DNA of 64,000 bases from Symbiodinium kawagutii (GCA_009767595.1 VSDK01013158.1:181216-245215), one strand, 5' to 3'. Counted from the stretch's first letter, positions 41,111 to 53,091 are shown. Notes: generated from the sequence alone by a model not told the origin. Program-made: numbers and translations.

Positions 41111-42775
41111 GAACATCATGGAACATGCCGGAAAATTACCCATGATTTTCCATAGGAAACTAGAGGAAAATCATGGAACATCATGGAAATATAGCTTACT
41201 ATAGGGAAATCCGTTTGAAGAATCATGAGGAAATACATATTAGTTGAAAGACTATCAGCCATGCAATGAGCAGTTCGACAGTTGAAGCAGTTAGTTGGAT
41301 GGACCAACATGGACCAACACCAAGTCACATGGCAGATTTGAGTCAAGTGCCTCGGCAGCTTGGCAGGGTCAAAGATGTTAAAGCTCAGATATCTTGGTGT
41401 CTTGGTGGAAGTTGGCTTCATGGAGGTTGTTCCTTCCACAGTCCCAGGTGGCAGGTCGCGTTTGGTGGGACGATCGCCGTGGCAGTTTCGTTTTGGCGGG
41501 CCTGTGGCATGATGATGAAGGCCCCGATGGGTGGTGCTGATGCGGTGCCCTGAACGGATCCTGCTATCGATTGGGCTGCCCACGCAGCCACTACACCGCC
41601 ATTCATTTGAGGAGTGGGGCACTATTGACAATATATGAATGTTCCGTTCGGATGGAGAGCCTAAAGAATCGCACTTAGGATTGGACTAAACGACTGCGCA
41701 ATAAATGCAGCTACCAAGAAGTTGACAGTTGAGTAAGTTAGTGGCATCCTGTCGGTTACTTAAGCCAGTTAACCACCTGTGCCACAAGGATGGCTGTGTC
41801 CGACTAGGATACTCTGGTGCCTTACTGATGGCCCGAGAGATGGATTCCGTGATGGCAGGCCGCTGGGATGCTTGGCATTTTTGGGTTTGATTCTAGCATG
41901 GAAATCATGCAGACTCCATATGCATGCTACATCATGTTAGACGCAATGTTATCATGTCACTGTATGAGATTTCAATCATTTTCAATCTATCGTATCCATA
42001 TACACATGAACTTAACACTAGGCATTTCCCCAATTGAAACAGCTAGACCCTGATTCTGGTGATTCACTGGGCGCTTGGAGATTGGGCTTGGTGAAACCTG
42101 ATTGCTTAGGAAGGAGTCGTGGACAATGTTCCGGAGCAGTGGGTCTTGGCAGTGGCAGCTTGCACAACTTTGAGGCGTTTCCACAGGAGCCATTTGCTGG
42201 TTGTATGGATAGTTAAGGCTTAGTTGCCAGAAGTGACGACTTACTATTGGCGTATCATGCTTATTAGTGGCGGATTATTTGGTGCTTTTGTTACTGGCTG
42301 ACTAATGGCCAGTGATCATTGTTCACAATCAGCGATGAGAACGGCGATCAACCGACTTGGCCGCGTCATGGCCGTTGCTACTAAGGATCTCAAACGAAGA
42401 CCTCAAGTCTTTGGCCTGGTGAATAGTGAAGGAGCCTCTGGGTGGATGATTACTTGTGACTTCTGTTTGTCGACAGGTTGAGAGGTTGCAACAATAACTC
42501 AAAGAAACAATCGTTTGTCTACAACAGAATTATGACAATCGTTGGATGAGAATCATTGCGCAGGTGGAGTGACATGACTGAATGATCATTGGCTCATCTC
42601 ATGTTCTGCTGAGAAGGACCTAGGATGTGCTTACAGACGGCCCTCAGTGGGTTTCTTTCAAAAATGCAGTGTTCTCTAGACATCAGAATATGCTGAGACT
42701 TAGAAAGACACAACAATTGAGAATATTGTAATAAAGGGATATCCATAGCAATACACGAGCCATTTGAAGGAATTC

Positions 42776-42970
42776 ACCAGCTATCCACCCTAAAAACTAG
42801 GATCGCCCATTCTTTTCATTATCGACTCTTTGGATACCGCATTTCTTGCCATGGCCTGTGCCAAACCGTCGCAGGTTCAGATGAATGGAGTTTGTATCAT
42901 CCTCAGCTCCGTGGAAATCGAGACGCTACAATGATAAGGGTATTTGCAGCACAGGCTTCGGAGCTCTGAA
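42776..42970 (+). CDS. Terminal exon-like segment, product unknown
   Basis: The frame IAHSFHYRLFGYRISCHGLC, then QTVAGSDEWSLYHPQLRGNR and DATMIRVFAAQASEL, ends at a TGA. An AACTAG|G acceptor precedes it. A second frame, AFLAMACAKPSQVQMNG, is also open. 41190-42775 shows no supportable gene. Confidence 0.3.
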
Positions 42971-43221
42971 ACGCTAGAGGTTACATGGGTGGCTCCCATC
43001 AAGAGATTGAAATTGCACACAACTACTGAACACCGAACACCTGTGGTGGTAACAGTGACGGTTCACCTCACACTACTTGCTGTGAATATCTTCGAGTGAT
43101 TCCCTGCACAGTCCAATTGGAACATGCCAGAGGTCCCCGATGGCTAGGAACCCGGGGGCGTCGATACGCCAAATGTAGCTTGATTCGACCAACCAACTGT
43201 CAAAGGACTGTCACTTGGAGC

Positions 43222-43361
43222 AACTGTTGGTTGTTGTTGTTGTTGTTGTTGTTGTTGCTGCTGTTGTTGCTGTTGCTTGGTGGTGGTGGTGGTGGTGGTG
43301 GTGGTGGTGGTGGTGGTGGTGGTGGTGGTGGTGGTGGTGGTGGTGGTGGTGGTGGTGGTGT
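43222..43361. repeat. TTG then TGG trinucleotide array
   Basis: An almost pure TTG array (43224-43276) switches to a pure GGT array (43278-43359). Poly-Gly and poly-His frames here are artefacts. Confidence 0.95.
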
Positions 43362-43503
43362 CTTGTTAGGCCATCAGCCAGTTGACCCAGCGCCGCTGAG
43401 GATCCGTGGATTCTGCGACAAAGACAAGGCGCGCAGCGCTTGAAAGCGGTGGGGAGCTCGAAGGACCTCGAAGTCTTCAAAGTTTCGACCAGACTAGTTC
43501 TAG

Positions 43504-43611
43504 CTTGGAGATGGTTGGAGATGGTTGGAGATGCTTGGAGATGGTTGGAGATGGATTCAAAGTGATTCAGATATTGATATGGGGCTTTCTCAAAATAGGG
43601 GTACCCCCAAA
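43504..43611. repeat. 10-bp tandem repeat and left arm of a foldback element
   Basis: Five copies of TTGGAGATGG lie at 43504-43553. At 43584-43611 the sequence CTTTCTCAAAATAGGGGTAC followed by CCCCAAAG matches the left arm of the foldback family. No right arm was found within 200 bp. Confidence 0.6.
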
Positions 43612-43835
43612 GTTTACAGTGTAACACAGTATGCCAGAACTGCCAGTTGCAGAAATGCTTGAATCTAGGGCGCAGAGGGAGCAATCAACATGGTAGGGAG
43701 TCTTTGTTAGGATATTGTTTCTGAGCAACACATATGCAGCATAGGCATCCTTACTTGGAAGATTTTGGAAGCTTCAATCTACAAGATGATGACTGTTGGA
43801 ACGGACAGCGCAACTGAGATTTGTAGCCACAGGAT

Positions 43836-43991
43836 TTGGCCGTAACACTGCAGACCAAATGCAGGCAACACTTGAAAGTTCCGAGCTTTAAAGAGGATTT
43901 GTCAGCATGCGAAACGACAAGGGAACTGCAGCTAAAACAGCACCGCGCCGTCGTTGGATATTTGGGCACTAGCATATTGCCACAGCGACAG
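43836..43991 (-). CDS. Cys-rich minus-strand exon, zinc-ribbon-like
   Basis: After TTTCATCAG the minus-strand frame reads CRCGNMLVPKYPTTARCCFS then CSSLVVSHADKSSLKLGTFK. The CGNML followed by a paired-Cys segment resembles the N-terminal zinc ribbon of RNA polymerase subunits such as RPB9, RPA12 or RPC11 (FCPxCGNML). The first Cys would come from the previous exon. More Cys pairs follow (CCLHLVCS). Possible but unproven. Confidence 0.3.
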
Positions 43992-44431
43992 CTGATGAAA
44001 GAAGATTTGGCCGCAGGTGATTCTGCGCAAAGACTTCGCAGATGGTCCCGCGTTGGAAAGACACTGGCATCTTGATGTGGCACAATCCTGCAGCGAGCTC
44101 GTTGCGGCAAATAGAAGCTTGGTATACAAAAAGCCTATTCCAAACACACACTTTGGTATGATGTGCTAGCTTGGATTTCCAAATTGTTGTACTGTAAGAC
44201 ATGCGATTGCAAATTATGATTCCAACACTGGTCATCGTACATACCATCATGTTACTTTTGTCATTTTTTGCCAATATCATTTATGTCCATGTCTTTCAAT
44301 GAAGATGATGATGACTGGTCTGAGGCCGCATGTGCCAAGTATGCCTTTGGCAGCCAATTCTTGACATCAAAAATGTGGTCGGATGTGCGGGGACCCAGAC
44401 TCCTGCACCCAGACATTTGATAATGCCATGA

Positions 44432-44737
44432 TCATTTTGATGACCATGATGATGGTGAGCTATCAATTTTCTCGAACAGAATGGCAATTCCGGAATGAAT
44501 CACCAAAAAAGTGAGACAAGGTCTACTCTGATGGGGGTTATGTTGATCCACTGTGATGTGACCTGCCAGCAGAAGCCATTTATCATAGCCGAAGGCAAAA
44601 AATATTGAGATCCCTTGGTTTCCCTCTAGCGACCAGGACATCCTCTTGTGCATCAGAGAAGGGTCGGCCCCCCCGCTGAATGGTGGGCTGGCTTGGTTGA
44701 CCACCGGTGGGCTCTGTCCTGGTGAGGTTACCGTCAA
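44432..44737 (-). CDS. Minus-strand open frame of 101 codons, doubtful
   Basis: The frame contains VVNQASPPFSGGADPSLMHK and then FFAFGYDKWLLLAGHITVDQ. An alternative frame over part of it, RPFSDAQEDVLVARGKPRD, is also protein-like. A preceding minus-strand segment, RLCSARTDLAILFDELHQ, could be another exon. Coding is plausible on this strand; exact structure unknown. Confidence 0.25.
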   Translation of the reverse strand: MTVTSPGQSPPVVNQASPPFSGGADPSLMHKRMSWSLEGNQGISIFFAFGYDKWLLLAGHITVDQHNPHQSRPCLTFLVIHSGIAILFEKIDSSPSSWSSK

Positions 44738-45989
44738 TCAAGAGGCTCTAACTTGGTGCAGCTCATCGAAGAGAATGGCCAGGTCGGTTCTGGCGCTGCA
44801 GAGTCGGGGCACAACCAGACATGATGCGGGGTATTTGTCACATCTACCAGCAACTCCATTTGCGATATCAATTGCATATCAATTTGCGATATGTACTGGT
44901 CATATCAGCATATCAATTTGCGATATCTACCAGGGAATCAATCACAAGAAGATGGGCGGCAAATGGTGGCTATTTTTGATATAATCTGGATCCATTAACT
45001 ATCATGAACACATCGTAATTCATTTTTTTACAAGCCATGGTTGTGCAGTTGTTTAAGTTTGGACCAGTCGACCAAGGGGCCACACTTCGCAGGTGAAGCT
45101 GCAAAGCCCTGCTTTGGAAGTCCTTCCCAGCCCTGCCTTCCTGGAGCATGGCCGGATTCGTTGGGCTTCCCAGTGGCTTCCCAGCTTCCAACAGCCATCT
45201 TGGGATCCCATGAATTTGGGTGGCCAGGGTACCAGGCTTTCGGCCCCAACCTGAGTACCTTGAAGACTGTGAAGGTTAGGAGTTACAACCATAGCAAGTG
45301 ATTGAAAAATGTACAACTACGCATTTGATATTTCAGAATATCCCAAAATTCGGAGGATGATAATGCCTCAGACCCTATGAGCGACCTTATTTAGGCGGCG
45401 GGGCAGTTTCCAGGTGGACCCATCAGCATATTTGGTGACGTGCCCTGTCGGTGCCATCTTACCAGCACGTTCCCAGACAGAGCCTCAAGAAAAGGCATTG
45501 CATTTTTCGGGTGGGTTTCATATCGCTGAGGTTTGCACAAGCAGTGCGGCCAGCTAAGAAAGAATGGACAGATTGAATGGAGCAATGGATCCATTTGGAC
45601 GCGGGAAAAGTCTCAAACTGCGGAAAAAGACACCTCAGCTGTGTCAACCACCGGCTGCTTGATGAGGTGGGTGATTTACTGGTGACTGGTCACGACTGTG
45701 GTTGATGAACATGGCATGACATCCCAATCGGAGCCTCCACGCCAAGCTGCTCCTGGGTGACATGATCTGAACGTGGTCAACGGACCATCCTACCAGGTTT
45801 ATTGATGTTTGTTGGGGAATAGAGTAATAAAGTCATCCCATAAGATTTCCTAATGATTGGAATGCACATTGACATGCATGCAGATTAGATGGGGTCTGGA
45901 CATACGTTTTGAACAATGCGGAATTGGGTGCAAACTATTCAAATCATTCCCGTTCTCCAGTTTCTAGACAGCCAACTATTTGGGGCGCC

Positions 45990-46146
45990 CTCGTTTTCGG
46001 AAAGATTTGAAGAATTCCAGAGGACTGGAACATCCATTTGGGTGGGACCCTTGGGTGACAGGGAGGGCTCCTCTTCTCTGGAGAGGTACCACAAGGCTCG
46101 AAAGAAGGCAGCCCGAGAGGTTCGTCAGAAGAAACTCCGTGGCTAG
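45990..46146 (+). CDS. Terminal exon-like segment with basic tail
   Basis: The frame GAPSFSERFEEFQRTGTSIW, then VGPLGDREGSSSLERYHKAR and KKAAREVRQKKLRG, ends at a TAG. The strongly basic helical C-terminus and clean stop suggest a last exon. The acceptor is uncertain (TCTAG or TCTCCAG upstream). 44740-45989 shows only ambiguous open frames. Confidence 0.4.
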
Positions 46147-47393
46147 CGCGTGACCAGGGTGGCTGGCAGTTGAAAGGTATGGCAGCTGTAAGGTTGTTAG
46201 TTATTAACGTGTCATCAATGAATTCATGAACAATATGGCATTGACAATTTGTCAAACACTTTTGACAGACGGGGCACCAAACATCAGAAAACAACAGGTT
46301 TCCTACTATGGAACTCTAGCTCCAAAGTTTGGTGCGGGACGAAAGCAAGGCATATTCAAAACGCATTTGGACCATGCCACATCATTTCCTTGCTCCCTGT
46401 CAGCTCCTGGATGTAGATGTAGTCACGCTCTCATGGCTTGTGGTGCCATGAATTCCCACGGGAAAATGCATTTTTTGGTAGCAACCGTTTGGATATGTTT
46501 GGATACCTTGAGCCTAGAAAGAGCACCACAAGCGGGCAGTCAGAGGTCTTTAAAAGTTGACATCTTTTGTACAGAGTCTCAGAGAGTTTCACGGTGAGTT
46601 TCACAGGTGTCCTGAGGCCGCCAAAGAGGCCATACAGGTTCTTGCGCTGAAGCGAAGTTGCGAGAAAAGTCGGGACAGTATGTGACATCAGCGATTCCAT
46701 GTACTCCACCCTAACTTTTCAGCACATGGTTTTTTGATCCTCAATATGGACAGAGATTCGACTATGATTTTGAATTGTGCAATCTCAGCCTGTTCAAAAC
46801 CTAACGCAAACAATTCTGATCCATTCTGTCATTTCAAGACATGGATATCCAAGGTATTCACTGGCCAAGATTCGCTCGCAGCTCTCTAGAAAGTGCTGAA
46901 TAGATCTGAATAGTCCCCACCATCACACTGGTGTGTGGGCTCTGAGCAGACTGGACATGAGCGGAGGACACTGAAATTAGGTTCAAAGTGATGGGGCTGA
47001 CTTGACTTCCATCCACATTTGTTTATAGCCATTGGTTGAATTTGAGTTTCAGATCCAATTTCGCATTTTTGGCTGAAATCTATCAGATCTGCTTTGTGCC
47101 ATGAATGTCAAGCGACACACCGGTTCTGAGTCTTTTTGCCTTTCAGTATATAAAAGCTTTCTGAGATGTTTGCAATTTTGCAGCAAGCAGTTCAGTGCAA
47201 CTAGTTTGGACGCCGTCACAACCCAGCTGTGGTGCTTCTGTTTTCAAACCTCATTCCCTCAGCAAGTCATCAACTGGTGCCCTTTGGTAGTTGGAACTTA
47301 CGAGAAATGTCCACAATAGGTACCTCCACTGAAGGTGCCATATAAAAACGGCGGTCCAGATCAAGATGCCATTGAACCCCTGGGCATCTGGCC

Positions 47394-47486
47394 ATGGCTG
47401 AGCCGCAATATGGCGTGGCGTGGGGCGGCCTGGTTGCGGTGGGTCTTTGCGTTGATTCATCTACCGTGATCTACAAGGGATATGAG
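47394..47486 (+). CDS. Two-exon gene, exon 1 (89-residue product)
   Basis: The ATG at 47394 opens MAEPQYGVAWGGLVAVGLCV then DSSTVIYKGYE, 31 codons ending exactly at TATGAG|GTAAGT, a textbook donor in phase 0. The hydrophobic stretch at residues 6-20 may be a membrane or signal-like segment. It joins in frame to exon 2 at 47684, giving an 89-residue product. No family recognised. Confidence 0.6.
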
Positions 47487-47683
47487 GTAAGTTCCTGGCA
47501 TTGCGAAATGATGACCATTGGTGGATTAATGCGACCCATTCACCAAGAGTATCCAGGAGTGGGAAGGATTTGGTGCGGTGACAAGGCTGGGCTCGCAAGA
47601 ACCAGTTTATGCCGATCCACATGACGAACCCCCCTATTTGATGGCAGATCCCCTATGGTGAAACTGGGGCTGTTTATTGACAG

Positions 47684-47860
47684 GATCTACCATTTGTGTT
47701 TGCGGGGACCCGTAAATCCATCGAAGAAGAGCGGATAGCGCCAATCTGTGGAGCTTGGAGCGGCCTTGAGCTTTCACCTGTAGGTGATCTGTCCGGTGCC
47801 CACCAGGAGCTGCTGGAAACTTGCAGGCACGAGCCCGTCTCCGCAGAAGTGGTGTTGTAA
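47684..47860 (+). CDS. Two-exon gene, exon 2
   Basis: The acceptor TTGACAG|G continues in phase 0: DLPFVFAGTRKSIEEERIAP, then ICGAWSGLELSPVGDLSGAH and QELLETCRHEPVSAEVVL, then TAA. The intron (47487-47683) is 197 bp with GT-AG ends. The stop lies inside the first copy of a 34-bp tandem duplication, so the C-terminus may have been altered by it. Confidence 0.6.
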   Translation, partial: DLPFVFAGTRKSIEEERIAPICGAWSGLELSPVGDLSGAHQELLETCRHEPVSAEVVL

Positions 47861-47905
47861 GGTAGCTTAGTGTCTTGCCGAAGTGGTGTTGTAAGGTAGC
47901 TTAGG
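47845..47905. repeat. 34-bp tandem duplication over a stop codon
   Basis: GAAGTGGTGTTGTAAGGTAG followed by CTTAG occurs at 47846 and again at 47880. The TAA used as the stop of the two-exon gene is in the first copy. Confidence 0.9.
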
Positions 47906-48810
47906 ACATTTGTTTTTTGAATATGTACTGAATTCATTTGAATTCTATTGTATTGTAATTATAAGAGCACGACTTATCCTGACTGTACTTGCAACCTGAC
48001 ACCTTGGAACGTTACTTACCACAATGTAGTTTGGTGTGGTCCTGCAATGTGGTGCAGTGTCATGTAAGTTGGTGTGCTAGAATGCAAATTTCAGTGCCAA
48101 TGCAATGTAATGCAACTTCATGGTGTAATGTAATGTTGTAGTTTATACGTGCATGAGCGTGCATGTATGTACTGAACATAATTCATTCCACGCGTCTACA
48201 AATATGTTCGCTGCTACTCCTCGTTTGCCTGCGCTTCATGATTAGTTTTCCGACACTCAATGTCCGGTGCGAGATACAGAGATATAATATGCATTTATAA
48301 ATACTCTATACTCTGTATATCGTATAGAGAAATAAGCACATATACCAAGTATGGATAATATATGCTTTTTAGATAGATGGATGGATGGATAGATTCGGAT
48401 AGATAGATTACTGTGAGACAGAGACAGTGACTGAGTCCATACCTGAATGGATGGTTGGATGACTGGATAGCAGATAGACACACAAACAAATCGACGGACA
48501 GAGCCACAAAGACAGGTGGTTAGATATGTGCAAATTGTACCTGTTTGGCGCGTGATTGAGGGTCAAGTTAAGTTGCGCAATATGTACACATACTGTAGCT
48601 GCTAGGATATTGGCAAGGTTCTCAGCCAATCATTCCGAAGGTTCGGATAACCTGCATGGACAGAAAGCAAATTGTTCGTTCTGGCAGCGTTCTGGTTCAC
48701 AAGCGCCAACAGCGCGTTTTCCTCGGGGAAAAACAGGACCTGCAAAAACAGGCGTTTTCCTCAGTGAAAACTGGCAGAGATGCTGTCACTGAATCAGAGT
48801 GTTTCAGGTC

Positions 48811-48949
48811 ATGGAGACGTCGCAGACGCCAGCTGATTGGGGGGACATCAACAAGGCACGAATGGCACCATCGAAACAGATCCGTGGAACAAATTCTTCG
48901 TTGTACCCCGTTGTTGCTGGTGTTGCTGTGATTGGTTGCAAGTCCGGCG
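48811..48949 (+). CDS. Initiator exon-like segment
   Basis: The acceptor GTGTTTCAG|G is followed 3 bp later by an ATG opening METSQTPADWGDINKARMAP, then SKQIRGTNSSLYPVVAGVAV and IGCKSG, ending at GGCG|GTAAGT in phase 1. Both splice sites are strong. The acceptor could take a spliced leader or be internal. The hydrophobic end may start a membrane segment. GATA/GGAT tetranucleotide repeats lie upstream at 48370-48420. Confidence 0.5.
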
Positions 48950-49234
48950 GTAAGTAGAAAGTATTTGGGATACTTGATGGAGGTTCACGTGTTTTTGTTT
49001 TTTCCGCTTGATTTTGGCCTGCGACTAGGCATGTTCAGAAACGCATAAAACTGTACAACATGTGTTTTTTGCGATTTGGCAATTCAAATAGATGAGGCTG
49101 AACATACGATTAAGCAAAGTCGTCACCGTTTCTTTCAAAGCGCCACTCCATCAAGAAGCTCCACTGAAAAGTGCAACGGGCGATTTGACCACATTTTGAA
49201 GCAACCGGCTGTTGCAACGCGGCTCCAAGCTTCC

Positions 49235-49388
49235 GGTTGCAACGCAGATCTCTCCTGTTCCGGAAAAGATGCGCATCGACCCGGCAGGTTGTTTACGCAG
49301 CTCCTCAAAATGTCGCTGGGGACGCGACCTGGCTTTCAGTGACGCACTTAGCGTACAGTCCGTCTGCGACGACTGCGTTGGTTACCAG
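49235..49388 (+). CDS. Exon-like segment, product unknown
   Basis: The frame ISPVPEKMRIDPAGCLRSSS then KCRWGRDLAFSDALSVQSVC and DDCVGYQ ends at TACCAG|GTTGAG. The acceptor is probably CAACGCAG. GC-rich with a Cys-containing tail. It may follow the exon at 48811, though phases do not match directly. Confidence 0.4.
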
Positions 49389-49989
49389 GTTGAGAGACGG
49401 ATGTTCGACCTGGTGATTACCACTGGTGGTTGCCACTGGTGGTTAGCACTGGTGGTTTATTGAAGGGACCAGCTGTTGTGGGATCCTGTGGCCAGTCATT
49501 TTTGTCGAAGCTGCCACCCAACTGCTAGGGCCCCGGTTTCTCCAAGGTTTGCTGCATGTGGCTGACCTTGCCCATCAGCTGCATCCAGGGCATCATTGGA
49601 GGTCTTTGTCAGTTCAGACCTCAGCGCCCATGGGATCCCATGTGCTGGTCCCGTGTTGACATCACATTGGCAGCCACAGACAGATATCACATATTGGACT
49701 GCATGACAGCCACCTATCAGATATGTATGACATATGATTATGTATGATATGTATGTGCCTATGTTGTGTTTCTGTATGCATCTCTGCACGGATAGTGAAT
49801 TGACTCTTTAATGGACGCTTGTCCATCAGAGGCCAATGCTAGTTTCTGGATTTGGGAATGACTTGGATCCCCATGGTTTCTTGAGTTACATAGCGATACA
49901 TTTGACTTCTGCATGAACTATGGATTTATCTATATATGATTTTATATGCCTGTATATGCTTTTGATATGAATACATACAGATATGTACA

Positions 49990-50175
49990 TCAATCAAAGG
50001 CCATTATTTGTATATAAGTAAATAAATGTAGATAAATAAATGCATACGTAAATAAATAAATAGATAAATGAATAAATATATACACATATATATATATATA
50101 CACAATGGATAAATAACAATATAAATATATAATATATATACACAATGAATAAATATAGATATCTTTTATATACAG
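49990..50175. repeat. AT-rich AAATA/TATACA tract
   Basis: AAATAAATAGATAAATGAAT passes into TATATACACA repeats. Duplicated ACACAATGGATAAATA and ACACAATGAATAAATA phrases lie at 50099 and 50140. Confidence 0.75.
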
Positions 50176-50352
50176 TATATATACACATATAGATGTGCAT
50201 GATGATGTACAGTTTGAACTCATGAGCTCCTCAGAGAAAGGAGTTGGTCGAGCCGAGCCTTGCAGGTTTTTCATGGCCTTCTTTGTCCTTGGTTGCTACT
50301 GCATCCAGGCGATCCCGTTCCTTAGCAGCTTTGGATGACCAATAGACACCAG

Positions 50353-50509
50353 GGGACACCATGGAACACGTTCTCAGCCGAGGCAATGGCTATGTTTCTC
50401 AGCCATGGGATCTGTGGAATGCGGTCGTCCCTGCATTTTGGCTCCGTCATGGTGGCGATATGTTCCTTGCGCGTGAGATTTGCAATGATTTATATGCACT
50501 ATCATTCAC
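50353..50509 (+). CDS. Exon-like segment with internal ATG, product unknown
   Basis: CACCAG|G leads to an ATG at 50361 opening MEHVLSRGNGYVSQPWDLWN, then AVVPAFWLRHGGDMFLAREI and CNDLYALSF, ending at CAC|GTGATT. Composition is strongly protein-like. A 158-codon frame over the same bases (50335-50811) has a poorer composition, and I take it as the shadow. Confidence 0.5.
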
Positions 50510-50906
50510 GTGATTTTCGCGGCTTGTCAAGATATGCAACGAGGCTCGTTCATGATATGTCACGAATGAGGGTTCATATGTTTCATAGGAATCTGATGTG
50601 GACTTCAATTCCAGTGGCCAAGGTTATCGGCGGCCTGATTGCTCTCATTGCTCAGAGTAGGAGAACTTGGGGATTTTGCCAATTTGTGTTGTCTCTGTTG
50701 AGCGATCTCAAGCGCTCATCCATCCTTGAGGAGTCGCCTTGCACTGTTCATTTGGGAGTGGAAGGCCTGCAGCCAATTGGAAAGCGGCAAGGGAAACTGC
50801 TTGATTTCTAAAAAGACTTTTTTGGCCCAGTGAAGAGTTGCCCACAAGTGACTTGTTTATACTTGTTTATACTTGTTTCCGCTGTCCTTGGCTAGTTTCC
50901 CCACAG

Positions 50907-50989
50907 AGTCTGTTGAATGGCTGGTCGTTCTTGTGAGGCCTTTGGGCAGGGTGACCACTTCTGGCATGGTGAGGGCTTTTGGTCAGTAA
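50907..50989 (+). CDS. Terminal exon-like segment, product unknown
   Basis: The very good acceptor TAGTTTCCCCACAG opens SVEWLVVLVRPLGRVTTSGM then VRAFGQ and a TAA. It could close the gene begun by the exon at 50353, with at least one exon missing between them by phase. Confidence 0.4.
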
Positions 50990-51432
50990 AATACCAGGAG
51001 CAGTACAGCAGTGCAGTGAAGTGCTGCTCACGATCTGATCATTGGTCACTGGAGCAGGAGTGCAGCGACATCATGAAATCCCAGCAGCGCAGATCTTCCT
51101 CTTTTGCCTGCATTCAGGCGACGAGATGCGACGAGATGTGAAGAGTGTTGCAATGCCAGTGGTGTTCTGATGTGTTTTGATATGTTTTGATGCGAAAAGC
51201 AGTGATTTTTTTCTCAAACATCATCGCTGATGAAATCCAGCGCTCGATTTCAGGCCTGTGTACCTGACCTTTTCGCCAATGCCTGAGATTCAACGAATTT
51301 CTTCGGTTTCAGATTACATGTCATGTGGGATGGTGGTTTATGCGAACAAGGAGCCCGGCCCCAAATTGGTAGGTTTTCATCAAAACCGGGTTTTTAAGCA
51401 TGATTCTTTTCGTTTCCTATTTTGACAAACAG

Positions 51433-51570
51433 CCATGTGCAGTAATGTGCAGTTCGACATCGTGACAGAAGTTGGCATCGAGGCAACCAACATCTTGCTT
51501 TTCTTGTCCAATGAGGGCCCTGACAGCGAATGGGCACACTTGCGGAGTGCTTTGCACTCGACCTTGCTTG
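51433..51570 (+). CDS. Exon-like segment, product unknown
   Basis: The frame SNVQFDIVTEVGIEATNILL then FLSNEGPDSEWAHLRSALHS and TLLDQ ends at CCAAG|GTGGGA. Acceptor candidates are CAAACAG and the following GTGCAG. Balanced composition. No family recognised. 51571-52247 shows no gene. Confidence 0.45.
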
Positions 51571-52247
51571 ACCAAGGTGGGAATCTTACAAGGTCATCCC
51601 AACACAACAGATACAGAACTCAACCCAGTGTCTCTAGCGGCTGCCTATACAAATTCGCCATCACATGAAAGCCACCGCGACCAGAGGATTTTTGTTGCTC
51701 GACATCAATAGAATTCTCACGAGTTCCGAGACCACTAACCCTAGTTCTAATGGTTCTAACTCAAATGATTCTGATAACATGCAAAACGATGATTCTTTCG
51801 TAGTTCTAAGTTAGAACTGTTCGATTCCACTCCTTGGTTTCGGTGTCCGTTCGTGAGGTGCGAGTTGGTATTCAGAGCGTCAGAAGAAGCTGCGGTCCCT
51901 GATTGAAGCTGACTGGCCAAAGGCACAGGTGAAGGAGTCTTGGAGCAATCAGTGATACTTATATAACTAATAGATTATATAGCTATAAATTGACTATAGA
52001 TCAACTAATGATTAATAACTAATGATTGATATACAACTAGTGGTACTTAACTAATCATAGATTAACTAGTGATTCTTGGACCATACTAGTTAAGTGAAGG
52101 ATTCTTTGGGCCTTAAAAGTGACAGTTCACTAGTACTGTAATGGTTAGCAATAGAGATCAGAAATGGTAAAGGGTATGTTAATGGTTAACGGACAGACAT
52201 GGTCAATCTTGCTTGGGACGAGTTGTAATGTATCCATCAATAAATGG

Positions 52248-52349
52248 TGGTTTCTCAAAATAGGATACCCCGAAATCATTGAACATCATTAATCATTTCT
52301 AGTAGCAATCCATCCATACTTTGGGGCTTCCCTGTTTAGAGAAACAACC
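52248..52349. mobile_element. Foldback (MITE-like) element, copy D
   Basis: The left arm TGGTTTCTCAAAATAGGATA is answered by the inverted right arm GGGGCTTCCCTGTTTAGAG plus AAACAACC about 100 bp later. The short interior contains AATCATTGAACATCATTAAT, as in copies B and C. Confidence 0.6.
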
Positions 52350-52743
52350 AAATAGGAATTATGAGTTCTTTTGGTCAGAAATGGCCACAATGGCAGTCAG
52401 CGAGAATGGTGACGGTGATCAACGGCTATCACAAGTAAACAATACATAGTAGCGGCAATGTCAATGAACATCATGGCTACAGCTGACGGTGATCAATGAT
52501 TGATGACTCCGAACGGCTATGATTACAATTGTTGGCAATATTTTGGGGTAATCGTTGACTAACAAGAATGAATTCTAACAATCACTCCAATGAATTTAAC
52601 ACTTGCAGAGATAGTGGTCACAATTGTTGGTGGATGACTTTCTAGCGGTGGAATTTATTGGCTATTACGACCAAGTTCTCCAACAATATGAGTTGGAGCA
52701 GCGGTCAGCAATGGCTCCGCGACAATGACTCACCCCATAATGT

Positions 52744-53091
52744 TCAACCCACCGCAGACCATGGTTTAAGAGAGAATCTGTGTACAGTATACTTTTTTGC
52801 GGCACCAGGGAAAGTTCCATAGTAGAAGTAGAAGTGATTTACATCAGGGCACTGGAAGGAGAGCCTGGATATTGAATTTGCTTTCACATATGGAAATCTT
52901 TGAGTGCTCTGAACCCTGTTTTGCATTGAGAAGTCTAGGGTATTGAACCGAGCTGAGATGCAGATTTCCAAGGCTTTTTTGCATGATCTCCACTCCGGTT
53001 TTGGCAAGCGATCTTTAACGCACTTTTCGTCACATAATGAACTGCTGAGGACTTCAATGACACCCACAAGCTGCGTTTGACAGCACCTCAA
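52744..53091 (-). CDS. Minus-strand open frame of 115 codons, doubtful
   Basis: The frame includes LVGVIEVLSSSLCDEKCVKD and then WRSCKKALEICISARFNTLD. It is protein-like in its first half. A second minus-strand frame at 53199-53528 (RRPSSISKRGLIKEVFSRQ) follows the same strand. A short plus-strand frame, MFGIWLDNEDAETLVGWRDH at 53203, competes. Unresolved. Confidence 0.25.
   Translation of the reverse strand: MRCCQTQLVGVIEVLSSSLCDEKCVKDRLPKPEWRSCKKALEICISARFNTLDFSMQNRVQSTQRFPYVKANSISRLSFQCPDVNHFYFYYGTFPGAAKKYTVHRFSLKPWSAVG

Noticed and set aside
43222-43443. Poly-Gly and poly-His open frames
   Set aside because: Translation of trinucleotide arrays; no flanking coding sequence.
50335-50811. 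158-codon frame with many Met and His
   Set aside because: A shorter frame over the same bases has better composition and splice sites at both ends.
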